From positions 806,001 to 870,000 of the forward strand of contig NZ_AYSE01000001.1 in NCBI RefSeq assembly GCF_000504165.1: a stretch of DNA of 64,000 nucleotides. Direction: 5' to 3'. The position numbers were made by a program, and so were the translations under genes. The DNA is from Bacillus sp. FJAT-14578. Its GTDB lineage: Bacteria; Bacillota; Bacilli; Bacillales; Bacillaceae_H. Below are positions 36,767 to 46,083 of this stretch, one piece after another (the stretch's first letter is position 1; every line of letters begins with the position of its first letter). The notes beneath the pieces were generated by a model, which saw only the letters and a program-made list of their open reading frames with translations, was not told the origin of the DNA and made no database searches.

Positions 36767-37342
36767 TTGCAAAGAAAATTCGGTATTGATATTGATGGCA
36801 CAGTTACATGCCCCACTACGTTTATTCCTTATCTTAACAAATCATTCGGGCTTAATTTAACATTGGATGATATTAAAGAATACGATCTTGTTCCAGCCGT
36901 GAAAGTGACTGAACAAGAGCTGGCGCAATGGTTTATTGAACATGAAGCGACCATTTATGCGAGCGCTCCGTTAGCCCCTAACGCTCAACAAGTATTAAAT
37001 GAATGGAAAAAGACACATGAGCTCATTTATATTAGCGCACGCCATAAGCATTTATTGGATATCACCCAAAATTGGTTTACATCCAATGATGTTCATTTTC
37101 ACCATATTGACTTAGTCGGCTCTCATGATAAAATCGAAACCGCCAAAAAACATGGTATCGATGTATTTTTTGAAGATAAGCATGATAATGCCTGTGATAT
37201 AAGTGAAGAATGTAATATTCCCGTTATCTTGTTTGATACACCTTACAATCGCCTGCCGGTTCCTAAAAATGTCATCCGTGTCTATGACTGGATGGAAGCA
37301 AAACAATGGATCAATCATTGGTTTAATCAGCAACACCAATAA
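36767..37342 (+). CDS. yqfW: HAD-family nucleotidase-like protein YqfW
   Basis: A 191-residue protein of the 5'(3')-deoxyribonucleotidase-like HAD group. The nucleophile motif is FGIDIDGTV (Asp8, Asp10), motif II YISAR, and the acidic motif FFEDKHDNA. It probably hydrolyses a small phosphate monoester; the true substrate is not known. The start is TTG at 36767, nine bases after GAAGGAG. Position beside zur matches B. subtilis yqfW. Confidence 0.85.
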   Translation: MQRKFGIDIDGTVTCPTTFIPYLNKSFGLNLTLDDIKEYDLVPAVKVTEQELAQWFIEHEATIYASAPLAPNAQQVLNEWKKTHELIYISARHKHLLDITQNWFTSNDVHFHHIDLVGSHDKIETAKKHGIDVFFEDKHDNACDISEECNIPVILFDTPYNRLPVPKNVIRVYDWMEAKQWINHWFNQQHQ

Positions 37343-37346
37343 AAAA

Positions 37347-37460
37347 AGCGGAGACGACTGTTCAGCCTTGAGAAACGTTGGAACTTCTGTCATAGAAACC
37401 GCTTTTTGGTTTCAATGGCAGAAGTGAAACGGCCGAAAGGCTAGGAGCCGCAGCTGGCCA
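37347..37460. repeat. Intergenic repeat fragment with 18-bp hairpin
   Basis: Contains an imperfect 18-bp stem (acttctgtcatagaaacc with ggtttcaatggcagaagt) and ends in ggagccgcagctgg, a tail that recurs on the minus strand near 53560 (ggagccgcagctag). No gene. Confidence 0.55.
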
Positions 37461-37462
37461 AT

Positions 37463-37492
37463 AAAAAAAAAGCGGGTTTCCCCGCTTTTTTT
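37463..37492 (-). terminator. Terminator after zur
   Basis: Stem of A-tract plus agcggg/cccgct with a short loop; T8 follows in either direction. It overlaps the zur stop. Confidence 0.88.
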
Positions 37493-37901
37493 ATTGGCAT
37501 TCCATACATTTGCCGTATATTTCAAATTTATGGCCCGTCACATCAAATCCTTTGAGGTCTTCCGATAAATGTTCCATTGGACACGTCTCGATTTCTTTTG
37601 TTTTCCCGCAATCCAAACAAATGAAATGATGATGGTGATGGGATGTAGCACATGTAAAACGAAAATGTTTTTCTCCTGATAATTCCGTCATTTCAAAAAT
37701 TCCCAACTCTACAAACAACGATAAATTACGGTAAATGGTATCAAAACTCAATCCCGGGTAATCCTTCTTCATATGCTCCAGTACATCTTTTGCCGTTAAA
37801 TATTTATTGGATTTTGAAAAAAGACTAAGCATTTCTTCACGTTTGCCTGTATGTTTATAGCCTTCTTGCTTTAACAACTCAATGGCCTGGCTAATATTCA
37901 T
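37491..37901 (-). CDS. zur: Zinc uptake regulator Zur (Fur family)
   Basis: A 136-residue winged-helix repressor of the Fur family. It has the DNA-binding domain to about residue 80, the metal motif [14 protein letters not shown] and a second Cys pair at the end (CMEC). Zinc-loaded Zur would repress zinc importers. Assignment to Zur over Fur or PerR rests on the operon with znuB and znuC and on the Zur-like operator at 39538. Overlaps znuB by 4 bases. Confidence 0.92.
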   Translation of the reverse strand: MNISQAIELLKQEGYKHTGKREEMLSLFSKSNKYLTAKDVLEHMKKDYPGLSFDTIYRNLSLFVELGIFEMTELSGEKHFRFTCATSHHHHHFICLDCGKTKEIETCPMEHLSEDLKGFDVTGHKFEIYGKCMECQ

Positions 37902-38740
37902 TTCTTATTCCCACTCCGTCCTTTATTGAGGAGAATTGATCCTATTAGAATTAACACTGCAATGACGACGATAATTCCACCTGGCGCCAAATCCAAGTAA
38001 TACGATAAAAACAATCCTCCAACAACTGAGATTTCACCAAATAAAATAGATAAGAAAATCGTTTGTTTAAAACCGGTTGCTAATCGAATGCTAGCGGCTA
38101 CAGGCAAGGTCATTAATGAAGACACCAGTAAAATTCCCACAATTCTCATGGAAGCCGCAATGACTAAAGCAACCATGACAATAAACAAAAAGTGAACCCA
38201 TTTTGCTTTTACACCTGAGGCAGCAGCATGTTCTTCATCAAAAGATAAAATGAACAATTCCTTATAAAATAAAATGACAAGGGCCACAACCATAATGGCA
38301 ATAAATGTAATGGTCCATAAATCCGACCTGCTGACCGCGCTCACGCTTCCAAATAAATAATTGAATAAATCTGTATTGAAACCGTCTGCCAATGAAATAA
38401 AAATGACACCAATTCCAATTCCTCCCGATAAAATAATCGGGATGGCCAGCTCTTGATAATGTTTGTATACTCCGCGAAGCTTTTCAATAAAGAGCGATCC
38501 CATCACAGAAAACGCCATTCCTAGATATAATGGATTCAAGCCTTGAAACAGTCCGAATTTCTTCTCAAGCAATAGGCTTGCTGAAATGCCGGCTAAAGTT
38601 ACATGGCTTAATGCATCGGCAATGAGAGATAAGCGGCGAACCACAATGAATACCCCTAAAAGCGGAGCAAGAAAGCCAATTAAAATTCCCGTTAAAAAGG
38701 CATTTTGCAAAAACTCAAACTGAAAAATACTATCAATCAT
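37898..38740 (-). CDS. znuB: Zinc ABC transporter permease ZnuB
   Basis: A 280-residue membrane permease of the metal ABC-3 family with eight to nine helices; [14 protein letters not shown] near residue 35 is the conserved family segment. It forms the zinc channel with ZnuC. Its start overlaps the znuC stop by 4 bases and its end overlaps zur. Confidence 0.92.
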   Translation of the reverse strand: MIDSIFQFEFLQNAFLTGILIGFLAPLLGVFIVVRRLSLIADALSHVTLAGISASLLLEKKFGLFQGLNPLYLGMAFSVMGSLFIEKLRGVYKHYQELAIPIILSGGIGIGVIFISLADGFNTDLFNYLFGSVSAVSRSDLWTITFIAIMVVALVILFYKELFILSFDEEHAAASGVKAKWVHFLFIVMVALVIAASMRIVGILLVSSLMTLPVAASIRLATGFKQTIFLSILFGEISVVGGLFLSYYLDLAPGGIIVVIAVLILIGSILLNKGRSGNKK

Positions 38741-39522
38741 ACCCGCTGACCTCCATGTTGATGGTCATGTGTCAATACATGCACATGATGTCCGTAAAAC
38801 ATGGACAAATCATGTTCGCATAAATGATTGAACTCCTCAGTTTCTCCATGGAAATGCAGATGTTTATTCAAACAAGCCACATGCGTGACCTTTTCCGTAA
38901 TGGTTCCGGTATCGTGTGTAACCAATAACAATGTAATCCCATGTTCTTTATTCAATGTTTCTAATAATACATAGAAATTTTGGACATTTTGCGCATCTAC
39001 TCCAACTGTAGGCTCATCCAAAATCAATAGCTCAGGTTCACTGACCAATGCACGCGCGATAAACACACGCTGTTGCTGACCACCTGACAGCTCTCCGATG
39101 TTCCGGCGGGCAAATTCATCCATCCCTACCGCTTCGAGCGCCTTCATTACCTTTTCTTTATGTTCCGCTTTCATAAAGCGGAACAGTCCTAACTTTGAAG
39201 TTAACCCGGTTGATACCACTTCAAATACAGTAGCGGGAAACCCCGTGTTAAAACTATTGGCTTTCTGAGAAACAAAACCTATTTTGTTCCACTCTTTAAA
39301 CTTTTGGATGTCATGGCCAAATAGACGAATTGTGCCGTGTTGAGGTCTTTGCAGCCCTAAAACACATTTGATGAGCGTTGATTTCCCTGAACCGTTTGGT
39401 CCTACCAGCCCCAGAAAAGCCCCTTTAGGCACCGTTAAATTAATATCTTCTAACACCGTTTGCCGGTCATATTGAAAAAAGAGGTCTTGAATCTCAATCA
39501 CATTTTGTTCTTGTTCCATCAT
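38737..39522 (-). CDS. znuC: Zinc ABC transporter ATP-binding protein ZnuC
   Basis: A 261-residue ATPase: Walker A GPNGSGKST, signature LSGGQQQR, Walker B LLILDEPTVGVD, switch His in VTHD. The C-terminus is His-rich (HHVHVLTHDHQHGG), typical of zinc importers. ATG at 39522 or 39519 follows GGTGATA. First gene of znuC-znuB-zur; the solute-binding protein ZnuA is not encoded beside it. Confidence 0.92.
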   Translation of the reverse strand: MMEQEQNVIEIQDLFFQYDRQTVLEDINLTVPKGAFLGLVGPNGSGKSTLIKCVLGLQRPQHGTIRLFGHDIQKFKEWNKIGFVSQKANSFNTGFPATVFEVVSTGLTSKLGLFRFMKAEHKEKVMKALEAVGMDEFARRNIGELSGGQQQRVFIARALVSEPELLILDEPTVGVDAQNVQNFYVLLETLNKEHGITLLLVTHDTGTITEKVTHVACLNKHLHFHGETEEFNHLCEHDLSMFYGHHVHVLTHDHQHGGQRV

Positions 39523-39537
39523 TATCACCAAACTTCT

Positions 39538-39557
39538 TTTAAGAATCATTACGATTT
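39538..39557 (-). promoter_or_regulatory. Probable Zur operator of znuCB-zur
   Basis: The minus strand reads AAATCGTAATGATTCTTAAA. Its left half is a perfect match to the B. subtilis Zur box AAATCGTAATnATT; the right half is weak. It lies just past a possible promoter (TTTACA, 18-base spacer, TATACT), a repressing position. Confidence 0.75.
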
Positions 39558-39918
39558 AACCATTATTGTAGTATACATCATCGAAATATGGTTTGTAAAC
39601 ATTAAAACACCGCATCAAAAAAGATGCGGTATGTTCAAAAACATGACGGATGCGGTAAAAATGATGAAAGAAACCGAGTCTGGAACAATACAATCTAAAG
39701 TGGGGAACGAATTCTAAAAATGCTCCCATCAATCATATTGTCAGGAATGAAGAACAGCTCATTTCCAAAACCTCGAACCCGTTTCCATTTCTAAACTCAC
39801 TTTCTCATTCTGCCGCAGCACCCCTTCCCTGTTCATCCCATACATTATAAAGAAACTTCCATCACCTGGATTTAATACCCGTTAGAACGGGAGACAAACA
39901 GCATACGGAGGGAGAAAT
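39558..39918. other. Intergenic region with small hairpin
   Basis: Besides the znuC promoter it holds an 8-bp stem accgcatc/gatgcggt (39609-39630) followed on the minus strand by GTTTTAAT, which may end minus-strand transcripts. A 28-codon plus-strand frame starting at 39630 has no ribosome site. No gene recognised in the rest. Confidence 0.5.
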
Positions 39919-40173
39919 ATGAAAATTTTTCAACAAATCGTTAATCATAAAATCAACCATTTAACGGTAAAAGAACTGCTGAAATACAGCAAGGAATATA
40001 AAATCTCCTTAACGGACGAACAAGCACAGCAGCTCATTTCCCTTATTAAAGAAAAACCGGTTAATATTTATGATACAAATGAACGCCACGAATTAATTAA
40101 AAAGGTCGCTCGCATTACAAATGCCCAAACCGCTAAAAAAGTACAGCAGTTACTTCAAGATTTAATGAAATAG
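39919..40173 (+). CDS. yqfT: DUF2624 protein YqfT
   Basis: An 84-residue, soluble, helical protein of the DUF2624 family (YqfT), function unknown. GGAGGGAG lies 6 bases before the ATG. In B. subtilis yqfT is next to nfo (yqfS), as here. Confidence 0.78.
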   Translation: MKIFQQIVNHKINHLTVKELLKYSKEYKISLTDEQAQQLISLIKEKPVNIYDTNERHELIKKVARITNAQTAKKVQQLLQDLMK

Positions 40174-40228
40174 GTAAATAAGCTGCAAGTGCCCAACCTT
40201 TAATTAAACAACTTTTGTTGAATATACG

Positions 40229-40271
40229 AAGGTTAATTGCAAGGAAGACTCTCTCCGTGCAGTTAACCTTC
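40229..40271 (-). terminator. Hairpin at the end of nfo
   Basis: Imperfect stem gaaggttaattgca with tgcagttaaccttc overlapping the nfo stop codon. No strong T run follows, so termination is only probable. Confidence 0.5.
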
Positions 40272-41156
40272 CATTAATTTTTGTTGGAGTTCAGGGTCAA
40301 ACATCTTGGAAAGAAGCATCTCAATTTCCAGTTTATACGGAGGTTTCTTCTTATTTTTATCCTCCCCGACATAAGGTGTTTCCAAAATTTTGGGTACTTG
40401 TACTAAGGATGGATGATGGACGATATAGTTAAGCGCATCAAATCCAATATGGCCAAATCCGATATTTTCATGACGGTCTTTTCTTGCCCCGCGTTCATTT
40501 TTGCTATCGTTGATATGAAGGACTTTTATGCGTTCAATCCCAACAATTTTATCAAACTCGTTTAACACTCCATCAAAATCATTAACCAAATCATATCCAG
40601 CATCATGAGTATGGCACGTGTCAAAACATACAGATAGTTTTTCATTATGTTTGACTCCATCGATAATCATTGCGATTTCTTCAAAGCTTCGCCCGCACTC
40701 TGATCCTTTTCCCGCCATTGTTTCAAGAGCGATTTGAACCGTTTGCTCGGGTACCAGCACTTCATTTAATCCTTCAATAATTCGTTTAATTCCCTCTTCC
40801 GCTCCTGCACCTACATGGGCACCGGGATGAAGGACAATTTGCTTGGCTCCGATGGCTGCTGTCCGTTCAATTTCCAGGCGCAAAAAGTCGACACCGAGCT
40901 CAAAAGTCGCCGGGTTTGTCGTGTTTCCAATATTAATGATGTAAGGAGCATGAACGACAATTTCATCAATCCCATGCTCCTTCATATGTTGTAAACCCGC
41001 TTCAATATTAAGATCTTCTATTTTTTTTCGTCTTGTATTTTGAGGAGCCCCTGTATATATCATAAATGTATTTGCTCCATAGGAAACAGCTTCTTCACTT
41101 GCTGCCAGTAACATTTTTTTCCCGCTCATCGATACATGAGAACCAATTTTCAACAT
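40263..41156 (-). CDS. nfo: Endonuclease IV
   Basis: AP endonuclease that nicks DNA 5' to abasic sites in base-excision repair; a trinuclear zinc TIM-barrel enzyme. The 297-residue protein shows the metal-ligand motifs [24 protein letters not shown] and LHINDSKN. It corresponds to B. subtilis YqfS, used in spore DNA protection. The ATG at 41156 ([12 protein letters not shown]) matches the family start. Confidence 0.96.
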   Translation of the reverse strand: MLKIGSHVSMSGKKMLLAASEEAVSYGANTFMIYTGAPQNTRRKKIEDLNIEAGLQHMKEHGIDEIVVHAPYIINIGNTTNPATFELGVDFLRLEIERTAAIGAKQIVLHPGAHVGAGAEEGIKRIIEGLNEVLVPEQTVQIALETMAGKGSECGRSFEEIAMIIDGVKHNEKLSVCFDTCHTHDAGYDLVNDFDGVLNEFDKIVGIERIKVLHINDSKNERGARKDRHENIGFGHIGFDALNYIVHHPSLVQVPKILETPYVGEDKNKKKPPYKLEIEMLLSKMFDPELQQKLMEG

Positions 41157-41352
41157 ACACACCTCTACCCTTTCAACTTTCGTACAGTCTATCTTAACAT
41201 ATCTTTTCGTTTACATCTAAAAAGGTGTTTACCTTTTAAGACATAAAGAAACAGCTAAAATCTGAAAAGAATCTTTCTGTTAAATCTTTGTCGCAAAATT
41301 TTTTCAGAAACTGATCACATAATCTGGGAATATAGAGCAACAACTTTTTTTA

Positions 41353-41461
41353 CTGAAAGGACCCATTATCAAAATCCGCGGTTTTACTGGATTTCTCATA
41401 ATGGGTCCTTTTCAGGAGGATGGATTAAAAGGTATGCTTTTATACCTTTTAATCCATCCTC
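41353..41461. repeat. Two-hairpin repeat, copy A
   Basis: Hairpin 1 (41353-41415) has outer arms ctgaaaggacccattat/ataatgggtccttttcag, inner arms aaatcc/ggattt and loop gcggttttact. Hairpin 2 (41416-41461) is a 20-bp stem opening gaggatgg and closing ccatcctc. It lies directly beyond the cshB stop. The rest of 41157-41462 holds nothing else recognised. Confidence 0.8.
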
Positions 41462-41462
41462 T

Positions 41463-42773
41463 TTATTTTTTCTTTGCGCGTCTTTGCTTTCTTGCGAATT
41501 TCTCGACTTCGCTTTGATGTTTCTTTTTATATCCTGGCTTTACCTTTTTCGGTTTTTGAATGAACTTCCGTGCTTGGACTTCCACTTCATCTGTCTTCTT
41601 CTGGCGCTTCTTACGACGGTTTCGATCTTCAATTTCAGTCCAATTGCCGCCTTGGAAATCCTTATTGACAAATTCAATTCCCATTTTTTCGAGCTTCACG
41701 ATGGCGTCTTCATCGCTGAGTTCGTAAATGGTCGCTGCAATGCCTGAATATCCGGCACGAGCGGTACGTCCGACACGGTGAATATAAAAATCTAAATCTG
41801 AAGGGATTTCGTAGTTAATAACATGGCTGATCCCTTCAATATCGATTCCCCTTGCGGCCAAATCCGTGGCTACAACATATTGATACTCCAGTTCTTTAAT
41901 TTGCTTCATCATTTTTTTGCGCTCACGGGGCGGCAAATCTCCATGAATTCTCCCAACGCGCAGGCCTTTGGCTGTTAGCGCATCAGCTACCTCATCTGCC
42001 ATTTTTTTCGTATTTGTAAACACGATGGCAAGGTACGGATTGTAAGATACTAACATATCGTGTAAAAGCGTCGTTTTATTTCGATGGCGCAGAGGCACAA
42101 GTATGTGCTCAATCTTTGCTGCTGTCGCTTGTTTTGGTGCAACATGGGTATATTTAGGATTTTGCAGATATTTCTTTAAAAATGGTTTTAGTTTTTCCGG
42201 AATTGTAGCAGAGAAAACGAGAATTTGAAGATTTTCCGGCATCGCAGCCGCAATCCGATCCACATCTTCAAGAAATCCCATATCTAGCATAAGATCGGCT
42301 TCATCTACTACTATAGACGTCGCAGTATGAATCGACAAAGCATGTTCTTTAGCTAAATCGTGAATTCTTCCCGGTGTTCCCACTACAATATGGGGCTGTC
42401 TTTTTAATTTGTCGATTGCTTTTTGTTTATCTGTTCCACCTACTAAACATTTTGCCGTGATCTCTTGATTTGGATTGCAAAATTTCGTTATCTTTAACAC
42501 TTCTTGATAAATTTGGTTGGCCAATTCACGGGTAGGTGCCGTAATCACCACTTGCACTTCTTCTCTTTCAGGGTCGATATTTTCAAGAAGCGGCAATAAA
42601 TAAGCATGTGTTTTGCCTGTCCCTGTTTGTGATTGCCCGATGGCGCTCTCGCCTCTTAAAAGAGTGGGAATCAATCTTTCCTGAATTTCAGTCGGTTGAT
42701 AAAAACCTAGTTCTTTAACAGCTTCTATAATAAACGGTTGAAAATTAAAACGTTCAAATTTTGTTTTATTCAT
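41463..42773 (-). CDS. cshB: DEAD-box RNA helicase CshB
   Basis: ATP-dependent RNA helicase of 436 residues. Motifs in order: Q motif FNFQPFIIEAV, SQTGTGKT (I), PTRELANQ (Ia), VDEADLMLD (II), SATIP (III), TNTKKMAD (IV), VVATDLAARGID (V) and HRVGRTARAG (VI). The last 70 residues are basic and disordered, an RNA-binding tail. It fits B. subtilis CshB (YqfR), which assists growth in the cold. Located between nfo and yqfQ as in B. subtilis. Confidence 0.94.
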   Translation of the reverse strand: MNKTKFERFNFQPFIIEAVKELGFYQPTEIQERLIPTLLRGESAIGQSQTGTGKTHAYLLPLLENIDPEREEVQVVITAPTRELANQIYQEVLKITKFCNPNQEITAKCLVGGTDKQKAIDKLKRQPHIVVGTPGRIHDLAKEHALSIHTATSIVVDEADLMLDMGFLEDVDRIAAAMPENLQILVFSATIPEKLKPFLKKYLQNPKYTHVAPKQATAAKIEHILVPLRHRNKTTLLHDMLVSYNPYLAIVFTNTKKMADEVADALTAKGLRVGRIHGDLPPRERKKMMKQIKELEYQYVVATDLAARGIDIEGISHVINYEIPSDLDFYIHRVGRTARAGYSGIAATIYELSDEDAIVKLEKMGIEFVNKDFQGGNWTEIEDRNRRKKRQKKTDEVEVQARKFIQKPKKVKPGYKKKHQSEVEKFARKQRRAKKK

Positions 42774-42793
42774 GTTTTTCTCCTTTATTCCTA

Positions 42794-42972
42794 TTTATCC
42801 CGCTCTAAACATAAGCACAATATATCATTATAATGGATTTTTGAGCTTATTACTACTCATTCTCACCTTCCACCCTCACCCTCAATGAAGGACGATTGAA
42901 TTCATGGGGTTTTTACAGACAATTATCTCCCATTTGAAGGGGCAAAATTCTCTCCGGATAGAGCGGGATAAA
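42794..42972. repeat. Perfect 14-bp inverted repeat bounding a 179-bp intergenic segment
   Basis: tttatcccgctcta at 42794-42807 is exactly repeated in inverse at 42959-42972, between cshB and yqfQ. There is no open frame inside. The end sequence (tttatcccgc) also occurs in the mosaic repeat at 53473. Confidence 0.5.
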
Positions 42973-43043
42973 ACAAATTTCCTTTATTTCAATTCACGCA
43001 TATAGTATGGATGAATCCCTATTATAAAAGGAGGTGTATTTAT

Positions 43044-43544
43044 TTGTTGCCAAGACGACCATTTCCCCCTATGCCTTCACGTAACTTCCCTATGCAGACA
43101 TTTTTTCCATACCAGCAGCCGATGATGAATCGTCCTTCAGGAGGACTTCTCTCCCGTCTTTTTGGAGGAAGAGCCCAATCTATACCTAACATGCCAAATG
43201 CTTCACGGATGGGTTCAATGTTAAGCAACGTTCAAAACGTCACAAATCCATCTTCAATTAGTTCAATGATGACAAACGTTCAAAAAATACTGAAAGTCGC
43301 CGAATCTGTAGGACCAATGGTACAGCAGTATGGACCTGTGGTCAAAAATATTCCCGCCATGTTTAAAATTTATAAGGCACTAAAAAGCGATGATACAAGC
43401 GATGAAGAAACAGAAACCGTAAAGACCGTGAGTGAGGAAGCAAATGACGTGGACCAATTCGATGAAGATGCATTCAATGAGTTGGAAGCAGAGTTTATTG
43501 AAAACCCTCCAAAAGGAGCGTCCAAGCCAAAACTTTACATTTAA
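43044..43544 (+). CDS. yqfQ: VrrA/YqfQ family protein
   Basis: A 166-residue low-complexity protein: Pro/Met/Phe-rich N-terminus (PRRPFPPMPSRNFP), a Ser/Asn/Met middle, and an acidic C-terminal tail. This matches the YqfQ/VrrA family found next to ispH in Bacillus; function unknown, possibly spore-associated. No ATG fits: AAGGAGG precedes TTG at 43044, and the upstream in-frame ATG at 43011 lies before the ribosome site. Confidence 0.72.
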   Translation: MLPRRPFPPMPSRNFPMQTFFPYQQPMMNRPSGGLLSRLFGGRAQSIPNMPNASRMGSMLSNVQNVTNPSSISSMMTNVQKILKVAESVGPMVQQYGPVVKNIPAMFKIYKALKSDDTSDEETETVKTVSEEANDVDQFDEDAFNELEAEFIENPPKGASKPKLYI

Positions 43545-43584
43545 AAGAAGCATCGCTTAACTAAAATTGATTATATTTCCTCCT

Positions 43585-43660
43585 CTTACCAGATTTATAT
43601 GATGGTCCGTTTTACAGGGGATGGAGCCAAAGGGATGTCTTTCCCTTTGGCTTCACCCCC
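43585..43660. repeat. Two-hairpin repeat, decayed copy D
   Basis: Keeps the right half of hairpin 1 (accagatttatatgatgg, gtccgttttaca) and a complete hairpin 2 (43617-43660, gggg...cccc arms with gccaaaggga/tccctttggc). The left half of hairpin 1 is missing. Confidence 0.55.
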
Positions 43661-43733
43661 TTCTCGACAATTCTGCTTCCTCTCTTATATAATAGGGAGA
43701 GTCATGTTTCCTATTTAGAAGGAGGATTCGAAA

Positions 43734-44681
43734 ATGGAAGTGATCAAAATCGCCCCGCGCGGATATTGTTACGGTGTTGTAGATGCAATGGTCATTGCAC
43801 GCAATGCCGCTTTAGATAAATCTTTGCCAAGACCCATCTATATTCTTGGAATGATTGTTCATAACAAACACGTAACAGATGCATTTGAAGAAGAAGGAAT
43901 CATTACCCTCGACGGCGCCAACCGCCTTGAAATCTTAGAGCAGATCGATAGCGGCACTGTCATTTTTACAGCGCACGGTGTATCGCCGGAAGTTAAAAAG
44001 CGAGCTAAAGAAAAAGGGCTTGTGACCATCGATGCCACATGTCCCGATGTAACGAAAACCCATGATTTAATTCGCGAAAAACAAGCACAGGGATATGAAA
44101 TCATTTATATCGGAAAAAAAGGGCATCCAGAGCCGGAAGGTGCTATTGGAATCGCGCCGGAAATCGTCCATCTTGTGGAAAAACCGGAAGATGTTGAAAC
44201 ACTCAATATCAAAAGTAAAGATATTATCGTTACTAATCAAACGACGATGAGCCAATGGGACGTCCTTGACATTATGAAAAAGGTACAAGAAAAATATCCG
44301 TATGTCGAAGTTCATAAAGAAATTTGCTTAGCAACACAAGTAAGACAAGAAGCAGTGGCAGAGCAGGCGAAAGAAGCCGATGTCACCATTGTAGTCGGTG
44401 ATCCAAAAAGCAATAACTCCAATCGCCTTGCTCAAGTATCCGAAGAGATCGCAGGTACAACGGCATATCGCATCGGCGACATCTCCGAACTGAACATCGA
44501 TTGGATTAAAGACGCCAAAACAGTAGCAGTAACGGCCGGGGCTTCGACGCCCACCCCTATTACAAAAGAGGTAATCGCCTTTTTAGAGCGATTCAATCCA
44601 AACGATCCATCGACATGGAAGCAAGAACGAACGGTACCTCTTTCAAAAGTTTTGCCTAAAGTAAAAATACCGAAACTATAA
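43734..44681 (+). CDS. ispH: 4-hydroxy-3-methylbut-2-enyl diphosphate reductase (IspH)
   Basis: Last enzyme of the MEP pathway: reduces HMBPP to IPP and DMAPP with an iron-sulfur cluster. The three cluster Cys are in RGYCYGV (residue 12), DATCPDV and [10 protein letters not shown]; the TNQTTMS motif and catalytic Glu (ATC...HPEPEG region) are also present. 315 residues, normal length. GAAGGAGG lies before the ATG. Confidence 0.97.
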   Translation: MEVIKIAPRGYCYGVVDAMVIARNAALDKSLPRPIYILGMIVHNKHVTDAFEEEGIITLDGANRLEILEQIDSGTVIFTAHGVSPEVKKRAKEKGLVTIDATCPDVTKTHDLIREKQAQGYEIIYIGKKGHPEPEGAIGIAPEIVHLVEKPEDVETLNIKSKDIIVTNQTTMSQWDVLDIMKKVQEKYPYVEVHKEICLATQVRQEAVAEQAKEADVTIVVGDPKSNNSNRLAQVSEEIAGTTAYRIGDISELNIDWIKDAKTVAVTAGASTPTPITKEVIAFLERFNPNDPSTWKQERTVPLSKVLPKVKIPKL

Positions 44682-44790
44682 CGGTTAAATAAAGACATAT
44701 TAAAATGGAGAAACGACTTACGAAAGAGCAAAAAACGACAAAAGAGAGGCTTTCCCATAAGCCTCTGATAAATCACAAAAGCTGTTTTTA

Positions 44791-44897
44791 CTGAAAGGCC
44801 CCGTCACATAATCCCTTGGTTTTACAGGGATTTCATGATGGGGCCTTTCAGTAGGATGACCGAAAAGGGCCTTGTTTTGCCCTTTTCGGTCATCCTC
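44791..44897. repeat. Two-hairpin repeat, copy B
   Basis: Hairpin 1 (44791-44851) has arms ctgaaaggccccgtca and tgatggggcctttcag, inner arms aatccc/gggatt and loop ttggttttaca. Hairpin 2 (44852-44897) is an 18-bp stem. It stands between convergent ispH and yqfO and may act as their terminator. Just upstream, agaggctt/aagcctct (44752-44766 region) forms a third small stem. Confidence 0.8.
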
Positions 44898-44961
44898 TTT
44901 CCATTCAATCAACTGTTATTTTTGTAATCGGCTTTTCAAGCCCTTTAGCAGCATACGATAC

Positions 44962-46083
44962 TTACATAAAAGTAAATGGATTTGTATCGACTTGGGACGA
45001 GACGATTTCACACTCAAACTTGCTTTCCTCACACATGTTTGACAAAATATTCGTCACGCCTTTTATCATCACTTTCTCTACATGATGTCCAGGGTCAATG
45101 ACATTCAATCCCATCATCATCGCGTCATGTGCGACGTGGAAATACAAGTCTCCCGTCACATATACATCTGCACCTTTATACTTTGCACTGGATATATATT
45201 TATTCCCATCTCCGCCCAGTACCGCTACCTTTTTAACCTTATCCTCCAAATTCCCTACTACTCTTACCCCTTTTACATCCAGGGATACCTTCACGTGTTC
45301 TGCGAACTCTTTTAATGTCATTTCATTTTTAAGCTTTCCAATTCTCCCTAATCCATATGTCATTCCCTCATTTTCCAACGGGTAAATATCGTAAGCTGCC
45401 TCTTCATAAGGATGGTTTTTTATTAAAGCTTGAATAATTTTACGTTCTGCATTTTCCGGGAAAATGGTTTCAATTCGTACTTCCTCTACGTGCTCCAACT
45501 TCCCCTGTTGACCAATAAACGGATCAGTTCCTTCCAATGGTAAAAACGTGCCTTTTCCTTGAATATTAAAGGTGCAATGACTGTACTGGCCAATATGCCC
45601 CGCTCCAGCCTGACAAATGGCCTCTCGAACTCTTTCGGCATGTTCTGTCGGGACAAATGCAGCCAGTTTTTTCAGTTTCACATTTGTCGTCGGAACCAGG
45701 ACGTCCGTTTCCATCAATCCCAAGGCCTCTGCCAATAAATCATTGACACCGCCAACAGCGATATCCAAATTGGTATGTGCAGCATACACCGCAATATCAT
45801 GCTTAATGCACTTTTCAAATAATCGGCCCGGCATCTGATCGGTAATGATCTGTTTAAGCGGACGAAAAATAGGAGGATGATGGGCAATGATTAAATCAAT
45901 TTGGCGGGAAATGGCCTCGTCGATTACATCTTCCAATACGTCCAATGTAACCATTACTTTTCGGATAGGCTTATTCAACGTTCCTACTTGAAGGCCGATT
46001 TTATCCCCTTCCATCGCCAAACTTTTAGGGGCGAATGATTCAAATAGCTGAATAACCTCATACCCATTTGGCACTTTACTCAC
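44962..46083 (-). CDS. yqfO: NIF3-like protein YqfO (DUF34)
   Basis: A 373-residue member of the NIF3/DUF34 family. Metal-binding motifs are LIIAHHPPIF and AAHTNLD in the first part and GDLYFHVAHDAM near the end. Between them (about residues 130-220) lies the extra PII/CutA-like domain that distinguishes YqfO from short YbgI. It is often annotated as GTP cyclohydrolase type 2, but its cellular function is not settled. The start GTG overlaps the trmK stop by 8 bases. Confidence 0.93.
   Translation of the reverse strand: MSKVPNGYEVIQLFESFAPKSLAMEGDKIGLQVGTLNKPIRKVMVTLDVLEDVIDEAISRQIDLIIAHHPPIFRPLKQIITDQMPGRLFEKCIKHDIAVYAAHTNLDIAVGGVNDLLAEALGLMETDVLVPTTNVKLKKLAAFVPTEHAERVREAICQAGAGHIGQYSHCTFNIQGKGTFLPLEGTDPFIGQQGKLEHVEEVRIETIFPENAERKIIQALIKNHPYEEAAYDIYPLENEGMTYGLGRIGKLKNEMTLKEFAEHVKVSLDVKGVRVVGNLEDKVKKVAVLGGDGNKYISSAKYKGADVYVTGDLYFHVAHDAMMMGLNVIDPGHHVEKVMIKGVTNILSNMCEESKFECEIVSSQVDTNPFTFM

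Noticed and set aside
39630..39716. Plus-strand 28-codon frame MFKNMTDAVKMMKETE
   Set aside because: No ribosome binding site; the ATG is inside the arm of a hairpin.
39720..39880. Minus-strand frame of about 39 codons (MYGMNREGVLRQNEK) as a possible gene remnant
   Set aside because: It has no ribosome site, is bounded by stops and matches no family I know.
41416..41461. Hairpin 2 of copy A as an ordinary terminator of cshB
   Set aside because: On the cshB strand it is followed by CCTGAAAAGG, not a T run; it fits the dispersed repeat better.
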